A stretch of DNA of 21,375 nt from Hypsibius dujardini (GCA_001579985.1 LRSR01006291.1:1-21375); one strand, 5' to 3'. Shown: positions 1-9,059, numbered from the stretch's first letter. Notes: a model not told the origin generated them from the letters alone. Made by a program: numbers and translations.

Positions 1-260
1 ATCGCGCAACAAGAAAAAATTGTGTCTATGTCTGTAAAATTTGCATACGCAAAATCGAAATCATGCTATGATCAAATTCAAATATGTAACAAATTCACAT
101 TAAAATAAGCAACACCTTCTTTTAATTCTTCAGCAAAATGTGTATCAATAGTAACTTAATTGACTCAAAATAAAAAGCCATACTTTCAGTGTTTGAAATC
201 AGATTTAAAATATTTTAATTTTTAACAGATAAAAACCGATACGTACCTCGCTACTCCATC

Positions 261-411
261 AATCAATCGACCCAAAGAGGTTGAGAAATTCAACACGTAC
301 ACATTCAATCAATCAATCGACCCAAAGAGGTTGAGAAATTCAACACGTACACATTCAATCAATCAATCGACTCAGAGAGGTTCAGAAATTCAAAACGGAC
401 ACATTCAATCA
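261..411. repeat. 50-bp tandem repeat, three copies
   Basis: The block beginning AATCAATCGACCCAAAGAGG recurs at 261, 311 and 361 with an exact 50-bp period; the third copy has several substitutions. It lies 3' of the second exon of the citrate carrier gene, probably in its intron 2. Each unit starts with a TCAA tetramer run, as in the other minisatellites of this region. The rest of 1-426 shows no exon or RNA gene that I can support. Confidence 0.9.
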
Positions 412-426
412 ACCACCAAGGGGTAC

Positions 427-999
427 CTTCGGATTCCAGATGGCAACGTTCAACCCGCGATAAAGGCCCTGCACGCCGTGTCTCCTCACGGTCTGCTTGA
501 TCACATCCAGCATTCCGGTATAGCGGCGTTGGGTGGATTTCTCGTCCAACTGCAGCTGCGTCTTGACGTAGTCAGTAGGGAAATTTATGGCCATTTCGAC
601 CACACCGCTCACTGCGCCTATGAAAAAAATTAAATCGAAAAATTCCATAAGATTTTTTTAAATGAATGGACGTGGAAAAAGCAAAGGAAAAGCCAAGCGG
701 TGTGGGAAAAAATTCGAAACAGGGGCAGAAAATAATTGACGAAATAAGAACGCTGGCAATCGATCAATCAAGCGATGCTATAGCAGGCAAAGTGTAATCT
801 GATGTGTAAAGCGTTGCTCAATTGATTGATCAGCTGGATAAAGATTTTCTTCAACCGTCGCAGGCCTCAATAGCTCCACGAACTCACCCGCAATAAGTCC
901 TTTTAAAGCCTTATTGGATGGATGTTTCACAATCCCAATGGGCGGAGAAATACCACTGATTTGGCCGAGGGGAATCTTCATCTCCACTAACGGCACCAT
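427..999 (-). CDS. SLC25A1: Mitochondrial citrate (tricarboxylate) carrier, 5' exons, partial
   Basis: Two exons of a mitochondrial inner-membrane carrier of the SLC25A1 type, which exchanges citrate or isocitrate for malate. Exon 1 is 888-999 (ATG at 999, with an in-frame TGA two codons upstream) and ends LKGLIA plus one base before donor GTGAGT. Exon 2 is 427-617, after a tract ending in TAG, and ends before donor GTACCC. The junction restores frame (one base plus two) and gives LIAGAVSGVVEMAINFPTDY, then VKTQLQLDEK. This fits the first carrier repeat: small-residue helix, the P-x-[DE]-x-x-K signature as PTDYVK, and the QLQLDE stretch of citrate carriers. The 63 full codons of exon 2 continue through GLYRGLN. 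Later exons are not in the window. Intron 1 is 270 bp. Family call is firm; the exact orthologue is inferred. Confidence 0.85.
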
Positions 1000-1198
1000 T
1001 TTTCAATGGTAACTGATTTGAAAATGAAAAAGTTCAAAAGATGTCCTTCCAATATCACCGGGTGAACAGAGCAATACATAACATGATTATCCAAAATGAA
1101 GAAACGACAAGTTAAAATCCATTTCGGAATTGAAATCGCATGCACGGCAGAAGAATTCTGGTGCAATAATGCAATACTGTACTCTCTTGCCCATTTTT

Positions 1199-1412
1199 TC
1201 CTGTAAAGTTTCCATTTGTTCCTATTAAGTTTCTGTTTGTTCCTATTAAGTTTCCGTTTGTTCCTGTTAAGTTTCCGTCTGTTCCTGCAATATTTCCGTT
1301 TGTTCCTGCAATGTTTTCGTTTGTTCCTGCAATGTTTCCGTTTGTTCCGATAAAGTTTCCATTTGTTCCTGCAAAGTTTCCATTTGTTCCTGCAAAGTTT
1401 TCGTTTGTTCGG
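1199..1412. repeat. 21-bp minisatellite, about 10 copies (copy A)
   Basis: Tandem variants of TGTTCCTGCAATGTTTCCGTT, period 21 bp. Open frames of 106-153 codons on the minus strand here (Asn-Gly-Asn or Arg-Asn-Lys repeats) exist only because the period is a multiple of three. The same minisatellite with the same right flank recurs at 5807-5927. Confidence 0.9.
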
Positions 1413-1915
1413 GTTGATTTGTTGATTAACATTTAACACAGCTGACAAGGAACCGCTGAAACATTTGTAACAACGGGTTTTCTTCGTGCTGGTTAAAGGG
1501 CCGAGAAGATTTGTGTCTGCACTGAGTGATTGATTAATACCGCGGACGGGAAGGACTTTTGTTCCTGCTGTTTATGGGCCGAGAAGCTTCTAGTCGGCAT
1601 TGATTGATTGATTGGTCGATTAGTACCGCAGACGGGTATAAAGGATTACATGTCTCAAAAATAATTAAAGTTTAATATCTAACATTTAACTCTACTATTC
1701 ATTCCAGTTGTGACCGACGAAACTGATGAATAATTTCTAAGAATGTTTTGTTGTGTGACGCGGTTAGTGTCAGGAGTTCTAGATCACCGAATTTGTTATG
1801 GAACGGCGGTCATCTCATGTTTGATGATAGAGCGGGGGGGCGTTGATTGATCTATTGATTGTAGCTGGCTTTGCATGTTTTGTCTGTTGATTGATTGATC
1901 AATACTGTATACTCG
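1199..1915 (+). pseudogene. Degenerate duplicate of the MTG2 promoter/5' region
   Basis: This segment parallels 5807-6300 and then 6657-6940: 21-bp minisatellite, then AACGGGTTTTCTTCGTGC, GGTTAAAGGGCCGAGAA, ACATGTCT(C/T)AAAAATAATTAAA and TAACATTTAACTCTACTA, and the block around the putative MTG2 start codon (ATGTTTTGTYGTGTGACGC, 1744 versus 6244). Here the sequence jumps near 1801 from the position equivalent to 6303 directly to that equivalent to about 6657 (AACGGCGGTCAT), so most of the first MTG2 exons is missing. A GGAA present at both edges suggests a microhomology deletion. The remaining coding relic is the short stretch equivalent to the end of the GNGGHV exon. It is followed by one unit of the 48-bp intronic repeat. 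It cannot encode a useful protein. Confidence 0.75.
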
Positions 1916-2381
1916 TACCGCACAACGCACTAATAGGAAAACAACTGATCGATGATTTCCGACCAATCAACAATCAATGGAGCTTATGCGCCGCTCTATA
2001 ACAGTGATATTTTTATATATTTAAACCATGCCTGAAATGGTTCAAAACTTCGAAAATCCCTTTTTAGATTTCCGTAAAACATTTTCTTTAATGAAAGTCA
2101 GAAAAAATGGAAAGCAATGTTTAAAAACATAAGTATATTTAAAATCATTCATTTTATTTTTTATTTTGGAACATCTTATTTAAAATGTTATTTAAAATCC
2201 TCAAAATGTGGCTCTTCATCTAAATAAAATGAGTTTTTTTGTCGGTGAACTTAAATTTATTTCACACTAATTTTAAATTATGATACGTTATCTAATAACA
2301 TTACTCTACTCTGCCGGCGACAAAATCAATCAACCAATCAATTGTCACAAAATCAACGATCGACAATCTACTGACTGGGCA
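1916..2381. other. AT-rich intergenic DNA, no gene seen
   Basis: No exon, RNA gene or transposon end is evident. The stretch contains scattered TGATTGATTGATC tetramer runs (about 1885-1900) and AT-rich sequence at 2010-2310. Likewise 1000-1198, upstream of the citrate carrier start, shows no supported feature beyond being its likely promoter and 5' UTR. Confidence 0.6.
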
Positions 2382-2700
2382 GCGCGCCACGAAGCTGCGC
2401 CGCTAAATCGGTCATCCCAATAGGGCAATCAAGTCGGCCACGTAACGGCAAAGCCTGGAAGCGCGCCACGAAGCTGCGCTGCTAAATCGGTCATCCCAAT
2501 AGGGCAATCAAGTCGACCACGTAACGGCAAAGCCTGGAAGCGCGCCACGAAGCTGCGCCGCTAAATCGGTCATCCCAATAGGGCAATCAAGTCAACCACG
2601 TAACGGCAAAGCCTGGAAGCGCGACACGAAGCTGCGCTGCTAAATCGGTCATCCCAATAGGGCAATCAAGTCGACCACGTAACGGGGAGAGAAGGCCTGG
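2382..2700. repeat. 79-bp minisatellite, four copies
   Basis: The motif GCGCGCCACGAAGCTGCGC starts at 2382, 2461 and 2540, and as GCGCGACAC at 2619, an exact 79-bp period. Copies differ by single substitutions, for example AAGTCGGCC, AAGTCGACC and AAGTCAACC. It is GC-richer than its surroundings and lies just 3' of the MRPL1 gene. Weak minus-strand open frames across it are repeat shadows. Confidence 0.93.
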
Positions 2701-2786
2701 AAGGGGTACGACTTCTAGTTCCCGCCCGACCGGACCAATGATAAAAAACAAACATTGACAACTCACCAAGAAATGATTCGTATTGT

Positions 2787-2792
2787 TTTATT
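2787..2792 (-). terminator. Poly(A) signal of MRPL1
   Basis: AATAAA on the minus strand, 67 bases beyond the MRPL1 stop codon. It is the first canonical hexamer after the stop, so it probably directs 3' end formation of that mRNA. Confidence 0.6.
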
Positions 2793-2858
2793 ACCCGGGA
2801 ATCATGGTACAACACAGGAGTTACACAGTGCCAGTCAAAAAACAGCAATCAGGATTAA

Positions 2859-3279
2859 TTAATTCGCGGTAGCTTGCTTCCCGTCCTCAGATTCCTGCTC
2901 CGCCTTCGGTTGTAAATCTTCGGCAGGGGTAACCACTTTGGCGGCAGGAGCTCCTTTCCCCTTTCCCCTTCTCACAACCCCGTCTTTCGGTCCGGCTTTG
3001 GGGTTGAAACTACTGAGGTCTATCCGATACTCCTCCTGGGAATTATCCACGAGCATGAAAGCCTTATTTATGATCGGCCCTGTGAATGGCAAAAAGAAAG
3101 CATACGAGCACGTGTGATGCCCCCGGCCATCTACCTGCCTATCAATCAATCAATCAATCATTCTTTTTTTACGTAGGTCTCTATGACTGTCTGTGTGTCA
3201 GTGTGTCTGTCTGCCTGTCAACCAGTCTGCCTGTCGGTGATCTCAATGCCTAAATGTCTGTCTGTCTGTCTGTCTGTGC

Positions 3280-3311
<32 letters not shown>

Positions 3312-5684
3312 GCCTGTCTGTCTGTCTGTCTGCCTGCCAGCCTGCCAGTCTTCTATCTCATTGATTGTCTGCCAGTCTGCCTGTTTAGCTTGCATCCTTA
3401 CCGAATTCGAGGGGCCGGTGTCCGGCTAAGGAGTGGACGAGCGCCGTGATGTTCGCTTCAAACTGCTCGTCGGTCATGTCGAGCCGTCCAACAGTAAACT
3501 TCATATTGCCATAGAGAGTCACTCCCGGTTCCTTAGTACTGCTATACTCGACACCACTAGCGAACAGCTTGACCATCGCTGCAACATCCCCTCCAAGTGT
3601 CCCTAATCGGAAAGCCAAACATTTGAGGTCCAGCATCAAGACGTGATAAAAGCACAAAAAAGCACAACGCGATACTTGCCTTTCTTCCTGTCTGGCATGT
3701 TTTTCTTCAAAAGTCCCCGTAGCTTCAAGGTATCCGCCAGGGAATCAACGTGACATACGACGTAGTCGACGTTGTCCATCTTCAGTTCGCCTTTCTCGAT
3801 GGCGGTGATGACGTTCAAGTGGCCAGCTACGTCCGCTCCGGCATCGACGGCTTTCTGTTGATCTTCCAGATTCTGAACAGTTCAAAAATTGTGCCAGTGC
3901 ATTCCATTTCGTTGTTCAAATATATTCAATAAATATTATATTAAATAAAAAGTACTAGCTACTTTTTTTCCAAAATCTTAATTGTCGACTCAATTGTCGA
4001 ATTAATTATCGAATTAATTATCGAATTATTATATAATTTATTTCGCCCGGAAATAAAATCTCATACCATCTCGCTTAGATCGATTGATTGATTGGTCTTT
4101 TGGCAAAATTCGGAATTGTCCCCTCCCCCTTCTTACTTTACAAATGGCCACCACGCTGCGAAAAGATGTCCGCTCCTCCGCGAATGGAAGGAGGACAAGG
4201 CCTTTCACTTCAGATAAAAATTTGCTCTGCAAACAAAAAACAGGCGTGGAAAGTGTCAAGTCACCAGCACGAAAAATGCGCTTCCTAAAACACGTAGCAA
4301 AAACCTTGCGCTAACCGAGTTAAGCCATTACTCTCGTTGCATGGCTGTTGAACATAGCCCCCGAGTCAAAGTGCTTAATTCGGTCAGCGCACGATTTTCG
4401 CCACGTGTGTAGAGCAGGTTTCCTCACGTCTTTTTCCAGTCGCATGTTCAATTCCAAATTGAGCTTGACCGGGGACTCTGGGGCATCCAAAACAGTCGGA
4501 TGAAGTAGTTCCCGATGGAAGGAGAGGGCCTCGCGAACGGTACACACTCGCCGGTGGTAATACCGGGCCAACCAGACGTCATCAAGCGGAGTGCTCTTCA
4601 AGAGCGGGTCGTTTTCCTCTCTCGCTTTCGGTTTCGCGCTGAAAAAAAGGCAACATTCGAATTCAATCTAATGGAGGGTCCCAAATATGGGAAAAAGGGG
4701 CGGGGCATGGGTGATAATTGAACAATCAACCAATCAACTCCGCTCCGATTGCTCCGGAGCTACGCTGGTTGATTGATTGATTGCTCCGGAGCTACGCTGG
4801 TTGATTGATTGAATGTACCGGAGTTACGCTGGTTGATTGATTGCTTCGGAGCTACGCTGGTTGATTGATTGAATGTTTAATTGTCACCCCTGACCCGTCC
4901 CGATTGCGGGGCAGGGGTAAAACCTTAGTCTCAAAATTAAAATGTTAAAGAGTACCATGTGATATTTCAATTTAGCAATTTCCAGTAGCAAAAACCGAAT
5001 TCTGTTGACACGAGATTCCAATTTTAATTATGAATGAATTTCATGGAATTAAGAAGGTACACACATGTGGCAAAAACCTTACTATAACTGAGTTAGGCCA
5101 TATAGCTCGTTAAAACAAACAAACCGAGTTCAATGGCCTAATTCGGTTAGGGTAAGATTTCAGCCACGTGTGTATGTTTTATTTGAACAAATTGCAGCTT
5201 TCAATCAATCAAGACATTACTTAAAACAGATCTCCAGCTATTAACCAACTGCAGCAATAAAAATTAAATACCAACGCTATCAATCTTTGGCATAAAAAGA
5301 AAACAACATTAAAAATCCACCAATCAGTTTTTCAATCAATCAAGCAATTAATAACTCAGAGCCAACCGGCACTCATGCACCATCAATCGATCAATCAATT
5401 AGAAACCAAGCCAGCGATAATTCAATCAACCGAAGCAGTAGACGCAGAAAATAGGATGTCAACTAAATATTCTCCACTTACTTCTGCAGCAGGCGCAATT
5501 TGTATGGTACCCATACTTTCTCCTTCACCTCCTCCTTGGCTTTGTTTTCCGTGGTCCTTTTCTTCCGGGCGGCTATACGGAGATGCTTCCGCTTGGCCGT
5601 GCGGATGGCCACCTGGAAGACGGGTCCTCCAGCGAAGGTCGGCCAGACCTGCTGCCGGAGTGCTGTTAAACAACCCTGCAGCAT
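2859..5684 (-). CDS. MRPL1: Mitochondrial ribosomal protein L1 (uL1m), six exons
   Basis: Large-subunit protein of the mitochondrial ribosome (L1 stalk). Exons in coding order: 5482-5684, 4428-4638, 4137-4226, 3680-3872, 3402-3602 and 2859-3079. All junctions keep frame and give about 372 residues. Donors are GTAAGT, GTGAGG, GTAAGA, GC (GCAAGT) and GTAAGG. Exon 1 is basic, like a mitochondrial presequence, ending in KEKVWVPYKLRLLQ. Exon 2 has DDVWLARYYHRR, matching the metazoan-specific N-terminal region of mitochondrial L1. Exon 4 has AGADVAGHLNVITAIEKG and LKLRGLLKK. The exon 4/5 join makes KKGTLGGDVAAMVKLFASG, the L1 hallmark, and exon 5 ends in HRPLEF. Exon 6 carries a low-complexity basic/acidic tail to the TAA at 2859. 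An in-frame ATG also exists at 5723; I prefer 5684. Introns carry the repeats listed separately. The gene is head-to-head with MTG2. Confidence 0.88.
3183..3390. repeat. (CTGT)n/(CTGC)n microsatellite
   Basis: Long CTGT run with CTGC and CCAG interruptions, inside MRPL1 intron 5 (3080-3401). The open frame across it on the plus strand (Ser-Val-Cys-Leu repeats) is an artefact of the repeat. Confidence 0.95.
3603..3679 (-). other. GC-AG intron of MRPL1 (intron 4)
   Basis: A 77-bp intron. The only arrangement that keeps frame and restores the conserved KKGTLGGDV sequence uses donor AG|GCAAGT and acceptor TTAG|GG. The overlapping GT three bases on (A|GTATCG) would leave the frame off. AG|GCAAGT is the textbook consensus of non-canonical GC-AG introns. 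Confidence 0.75.
4288..4411. mobile_element. Foldback MITE-like element, copy 1 (MRPL1 intron 2)
   Basis: Left arm CACGTAGCAAAAACCTTGCG and onward to GAGTTAAGCC pairs with the right arm running from CTTAATTCGGTCAGCGCACG to GCCACGTGTGT. The arms are imperfect inverted repeats of roughly 40-45 bp around a short spacer. It fills most of the 201-bp intron 2 and ends about 16 bp from the splice donor. No coding capacity. It is related to the element at 5058-5174. Confidence 0.7.
4740..4880. repeat. About 36-bp tandem repeat, four copies
   Basis: Units of the type GCTCCGGAGCTACGCTGG followed by TTGATTGATTGA and variable short linkers, repeated four times in MRPL1 intron 1. GCTCCGGAGC is itself palindromic, and the linker is the TTGA tetramer seen in the other local minisatellites. 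Confidence 0.88.
5058..5174. mobile_element. Foldback MITE-like element, copy 2 (MRPL1 intron 1)
   Basis: The ends TACACACATGTGGC and GCCACGTGTGTA are inverted repeats that continue inward as CAAAAACCTTAC...ACTGAGTTAGGCCA against TGGCCTAATTCGGTTAGGGT. The arms are about 45 bp and the element 117 bp. It has no coding capacity. Its arms match those of the element at 4288-4411 (for example GCAAAAACCTT and GTTAGGCC/GTTAAGCC), so the two are copies of one family. No clear target-site duplication was established. Confidence 0.72.
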
Positions 5685-6243
5685 CGCTCGGATTTCAAAG
5701 TAGGACGACAAATAAAGAATCAACCTAATTTGTGGTGATCAAATTAAAATATGAAATGAATTCGGGCTAAATAATTAATAAACACGCTTGATTTTTGTTC
5801 CCGTAAAGTTTCCATTTGTTCCTGTAAAGTTTCCGTTTGTTCCTGCAATGTTTCCGTTGGTTCCTGTACAGTTTCCGTTTGTTCCTGCAATGTTCCGTTT
5901 GTTCCTGCAATCTTTCCGTTTGTTCGAGTTGATTTATTGATTAAGAACGGGTTTTCTTCGTGCCCAAGGATTTTGTTTCTGCTGGTTAAAGGGCCGAGAA
6001 CCATTTTGTCTGCATTGATTGATTGATTAATGCCGCGAACTGGAACGGCTTTTGTTCCTTCTGGTTAAGTACCGAGAAGCTTCCAACCGCCATTGATTGA
6101 TTGATTAATACCGCTGACGGACATAAACGATTACATGTCTTAAAAATAATTAAATTTTAAGTGTCTAACATTTAACTCTACTAATTTTTCTAGTTGCGAC
6201 CGACCGACTAGTTGCGACCGGAATTGATGAATAATTTCTGAGC
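5685..6243. promoter_or_regulatory. Shared MRPL1/MTG2 divergent promoter region
   Basis: Only about 560 bp separates the MRPL1 start codon (minus strand) from the likely MTG2 start codon (plus strand). The interval holds the 21-bp minisatellite and TTGATTGATTGATTAATRCCGC motifs, and no gene. A second copy of much of it lies upstream of the citrate carrier gene (1412-1744). That it acts as a bidirectional promoter is inferred from layout alone. Confidence 0.45.
5807..5927. repeat. 21-bp minisatellite, six copies (copy B)
   Basis: Six tandem variants of TGTTCCTGCAATGTTTCCGTT (one copy has lost a base), homologous to 1199-1412, with the same right flank (GTTCGRGTTGATTTRTTGATTAA). It lies between the divergent MRPL1 and MTG2 starts. 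Confidence 0.9.
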
Positions 6244-7410
6244 ATGTTTTGTCGTGTGACGCCGTTAGTGTCAGGCCTTTCTAGAGCGCCGAGTTTATTA
6301 TGGAATTGCGGAAATTGTCCCGGAGTTCGGCAAGTGCAGCACGACATTTCCCTCATCGTCCTGCACCGAGATTTTGCCACAGCCGCCGCTACGACGCCCC
6401 AAAAACCCCCCAGTACTGCTCGACCGTTGCGGCGGATTCGGGGTGTCGAGCCCACCAATGCGGTTCGCCAACAGAAAACACAATGAGGATGGGAATTTTC
6501 GCCGTTCACAATATGAAGTCGGTTCTCTTTGCAGGCTGAGTATTTTGAGGATTGGAAGGAGATTGTGGTGACCGGTGGAAGCGGTGGGAATGGGATATGC
6601 TCCTTTTTAAGCCTGCCCTACACAGAGTACGCCGGCCCCGACGGAGGAGACGGCGGGAACGGCGGTCATGTCATATTTGAAGGTACAGCGGGGGCGTTGA
6701 TTGATCTATTGATTGAAGCTTGCTTTACATGTTTTGGCTGTTGCTTGATCGATCTATTGATTGAAGGTTGCTTTGTATCTTAGGGCTGTCGCCTGATCGA
6801 TCTATTGATTGAAGGTTGCTTTGTATGTTTCGGCTGTTGATTGATTGATCTATTGATTGAAGCTGGCTATGTACGTTTTGGCTGTCGATTGATTGATCTA
6901 TTGATTGTAGCTGGCTTTGTCTAGGATAAAACTTTTTTAATCAATAGTTAATTAAGACACTTTTTTTAAATTAAGATACCGATAAATTCGAATATTGATT
7001 AAATTTTACGGTAATATAAATTCGATCAGCGCAGTCTTGTTACATTCTGTTTCTACGGGCTTTTTCTTACAGCGACGCACAATTTTAATAGTCTCAACCA
7101 TGTCAGCGCGAAAATAACGGGGCAGTCGGGGACGAAAGGCCGCAGCAAAGACATGCACGGAAAGAGCGCTCCGCCTACCGTGATTCAGGTGCCGTTGGGG
7201 ACCTTATTCCGCGATCAAAACGATCAGCTGGTCAAAGAACTCAAACGGAAAGGCGAGAGGTTTGTCGCTGCTCGAGGTGGAGCCGGTGGGAGAGGAAATG
7301 CCTTTTTCAAGTCCAATGATCTTCGTGCACCGATGGTCAGAGAGAACGGCGGACTGGGCGAGACGAAGACCTACGCCGTGGAACTTCGCGTCATGGCTCA
7401 TGTCGGACTG
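6244..7410 (+). CDS. MTG2: Mitochondrial Obg-type GTPase MTG2 (GTPBP5), 5' exons, partial
   Basis: MTG2 binds the mitochondrial large ribosomal subunit late in its assembly. The firm exons are 6535-6682 and 7073-7410. The first follows TTCTCTTTGCAG and ends before donor GTACAG. The second follows TTTTTCTTACAG and ends before donor GTAAAT. The join is in frame (one base plus two). Together they encode the glycine-rich Obg fold: VVTGGSGGNG, AGPDGGDGGNGGHVIF, then VIQVPLGTLF, FVAARGGAGGRGNAFF and ELRVMAHVGL. They stop at the boundary where the G1 loop of the GTPase domain should begin. A likely first coding exon is 6244-6333 (30 codons, ATG at 6244, donor GTGCAG, phase 0), with a presequence-like start; this is much less certain. 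No G1, G3 or G4 motif is visible in 7411-10450, so the rest lies beyond the Polinton or is lost. Confidence 0.8.
6698..6925. repeat. 48-bp tandem repeat, five copies (MTG2 intron)
   Basis: GATCTATTGATTG begins at 6703, 6751, 6799, 6847 and 6895, an exact 48-bp period. The units read roughly GATCTATTGATTGAAGSTTG and then CTTTGTATGTTTTGGCTGT. It sits in the MTG2 intron 6683-7072. The duplicate at 1840-1910 keeps about one unit, most like the last one here (GTAGCTGGCTTTG). Confidence 0.9.
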
Positions 7411-7436
7411 GTAAATGTCTGACTCAGAGGAGTCTG

Positions 7437-7506
7437 GACTGTCTGTCTGCCTGCCTGCCTGCCTGCATGTATGCCTGCCTGCCTGTCTGTCTGTCTGTCT
7501 GCCTGT
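7437..7506. repeat. (CTGT)n/(CTGC)n microsatellite
   Basis: CTGTCTGTCTGCCTGCCTGC and similar tetramers just after the splice donor of the last visible MTG2 exon; same motif as the microsatellite in MRPL1 intron 5. Confidence 0.93.
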
Positions 7507-7645
7507 AAGTAGTGGGAAACTGGGGGTTCCAGCACATTTTTACAAATTTGTAAAACCCCTACAAACCCTGTAAAAACCCCTAAAATCTAGGTAAAACCAA
7601 TACAAATTCAACCACCATTGTTTTTTCATACTTTCCACTACTTGT
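7507..7645. mobile_element. Possible short MITE with inverted ends
   Basis: AAGTAGTGGGAAA at 7507 and CTTTCCACTACTT at 7631-7643 are nearly perfect inverted repeats, about 137 bp apart, with a possible GTA on both outer sides. The inside is AT-rich and non-coding. The arms are only about 12 bp, so this may be chance. Confidence 0.3.
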
Positions 7646-8112
7646 ACGACTGTGTCCTACAAGTGCGACACTATGTGTTGCATACACTTCAAATGTGTTG
7701 CATTTAAGTTACTTAGTCGGGGCAATTGTCTCTCTCAAAAATATCTGCGCTTAATGCTATGAGAACCTCCTATCGTGTTGCTTAACTCGAAGTGAGACAG
7801 TTGTTTCAAGTGTGGCAGTGTTGGTCTGAGTTCAGACTAACTACGAGTGGCATGTACCATGTGTAGTCACTATATGAAAGGAATAGCTCTGCACTTATTT
7901 TGAAAACAAATTGAGTTTTTTCCACTTCAGAAGTGGGAGATTACGTATTCGAGAGTGAGTACAGTACTAATGCATACAGTACAAATGCATTAACAAATCA
8001 AGGATGGAAATGAGCAGAATGCAGAATGTAGTTTATGGCAAGCCGTGACAGGTGAGCGTTTAAATTTTTAAACTTTATTGTCCTAGAGCATGGCTATCAA
8101 ACCCGCCAGCTC

Positions 8113-8296
8113 ATAAAAATGGACGATTATAATAATAATTATAATTATAATAATAATAATATTACCATTATAATTATTGGTAGTGGTAACAGTGGTATTA
8201 TTATTACTAATGCTATTATTACTATTATTATTAGTAATAGCATTAGTATTACTTTTCCCACTACTAATAAAAATAATAATAATAATAATTATTATT
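8113..8296. repeat. AAT/ATT trinucleotide tract with internal hairpin
   Basis: AAT- and ATT-type triplets flank a central inverted repeat: ACTAATGCTATTATTACT pairs with AGTAATAGCATTAGT around 8206-8247. Open frames here encode only Asn/Ile/Thr runs on either strand. Confidence 0.9.
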
Positions 8297-8643
8297 ATGG
8301 GAGTATTTATATGATCCGAGATGTCTTGAACCTGCAACAAAGAAAAGGGGTTCATGTTTTCAGAGAAAAAATCCTTAATCTTATCAATCAACCGATCACT
8401 TATTCACTCTGTAACAAAACGTCAAGCACTCAAAAACGAGAGGGGGCACCATTCACCCCTGTCTTTTTCATCTTCAATAGATTTTTGGTAAAAGCACATT
8501 ATTCATACAGTAAAATTTCGGAATTTGGCGACAGCCAATCGAGAGAGGACGTCGAGAGGGATCGATTTAAAAAATTTAAATTTAAGTTGGAGGGGACACT
8601 CAATCAATCAACCATTACAATCCCATGCACAAAGCAAACGTAC

Positions 8644-8706
8644 CTGTCTATAGTTCTTTGGGTTATATTCATTAGTAGGTAGCATTCCGAAGACATGCGT
8701 TGCCAT
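8644..8706 (-). CDS. Possible 21-codon exon of an unknown gene
   Basis: On the minus strand a pyrimidine tract ending in ACCCCATCCAG is followed by ATG and 21 open codons beginning MATHVFGMLPTNEYN, then CAG|GTACGT, a near-ideal donor. The 63-bp length keeps phase 0. I do not recognise the peptide and found no partner exon on either side, so this may be a chance ORF between splice-like signals. Confidence 0.25.
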
Positions 8707-9002
8707 CTGGATGGGGTAAAAGAAGAATCAGGGAATCTTGTGAATTGAATCAGCGGGGTTGAAAGCCCTCCAATGGAAAAAAAATGTCTTCACCCATACT
8801 GTAAAGGGTTCTAGGCCTCAAAGTACTCCATTCATCACACATACCTTTCTAGTAACTTTTTTGCTGCTCCAAAAAATTGCCCCTTCAGAAATGGTGTGAT
8901 GTCAAGCTCTCAAGTTGTCGGAAGGATTTTTTCAATGAAGACCTGTTGCTCCCAGTGTTCCACGAAAGTTGCTGAGTCAAAATCAACATGCTGCTGTGTG
9001 TT

Positions 9003-9059
9003 AGCCCCAACCACGCACATAAGCCTCAACCACGCACGTTAGCCTCAACCACACACGTA
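9003..9059. repeat. 19-bp tandem repeat, three copies
   Basis: AGCCCCAACCACGCACATA, AGCCTCAACCACGCACGTT and AGCCTCAACCACACACGTA follow each other directly; weaker copies continue to about 9090. Confidence 0.8.

Noticed and set aside
665-798. Plus-strand frame beginning MDVEKAKEKPSGVGKN
   Set aside because: About 44 codons, antisense within the first intron of the citrate carrier gene, no recognisable domain and no splice partner.
987-1448. Minus-strand frames of 106 and 153 codons (Asn-Gly-Asn and Arg-Asn-Lys repeats)
   Set aside because: Produced by the 21-bp minisatellite, whose period is a multiple of three; not conserved in the second array.
3183-3449. 88-codon Ser-Val-Cys-Leu frame
   Set aside because: CTGT microsatellite artefact inside an MRPL1 intron.
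6165-6571. Several overlapping open frames on both strands, including a minus frame ending HLPNSGTISAIP next to an AATAAA
   Set aside because: The region is GC-rich and stop-poor in all frames and most likely lies in MTG2 intron 1. The minus frame has no upstream exon and would overlap the firm MTG2 exon. I keep some doubt.
3183-7506. Possible CRISPR array from regular repeats
   Set aside because: Repeats are directly adjacent, without unique spacers of constant size, and the genome is eukaryotic.
8083-8682. Asn/Ile-rich frames of 102 and 187 codons
   Set aside because: Translation of an AAT/ATT repeat with read-through; no domain.
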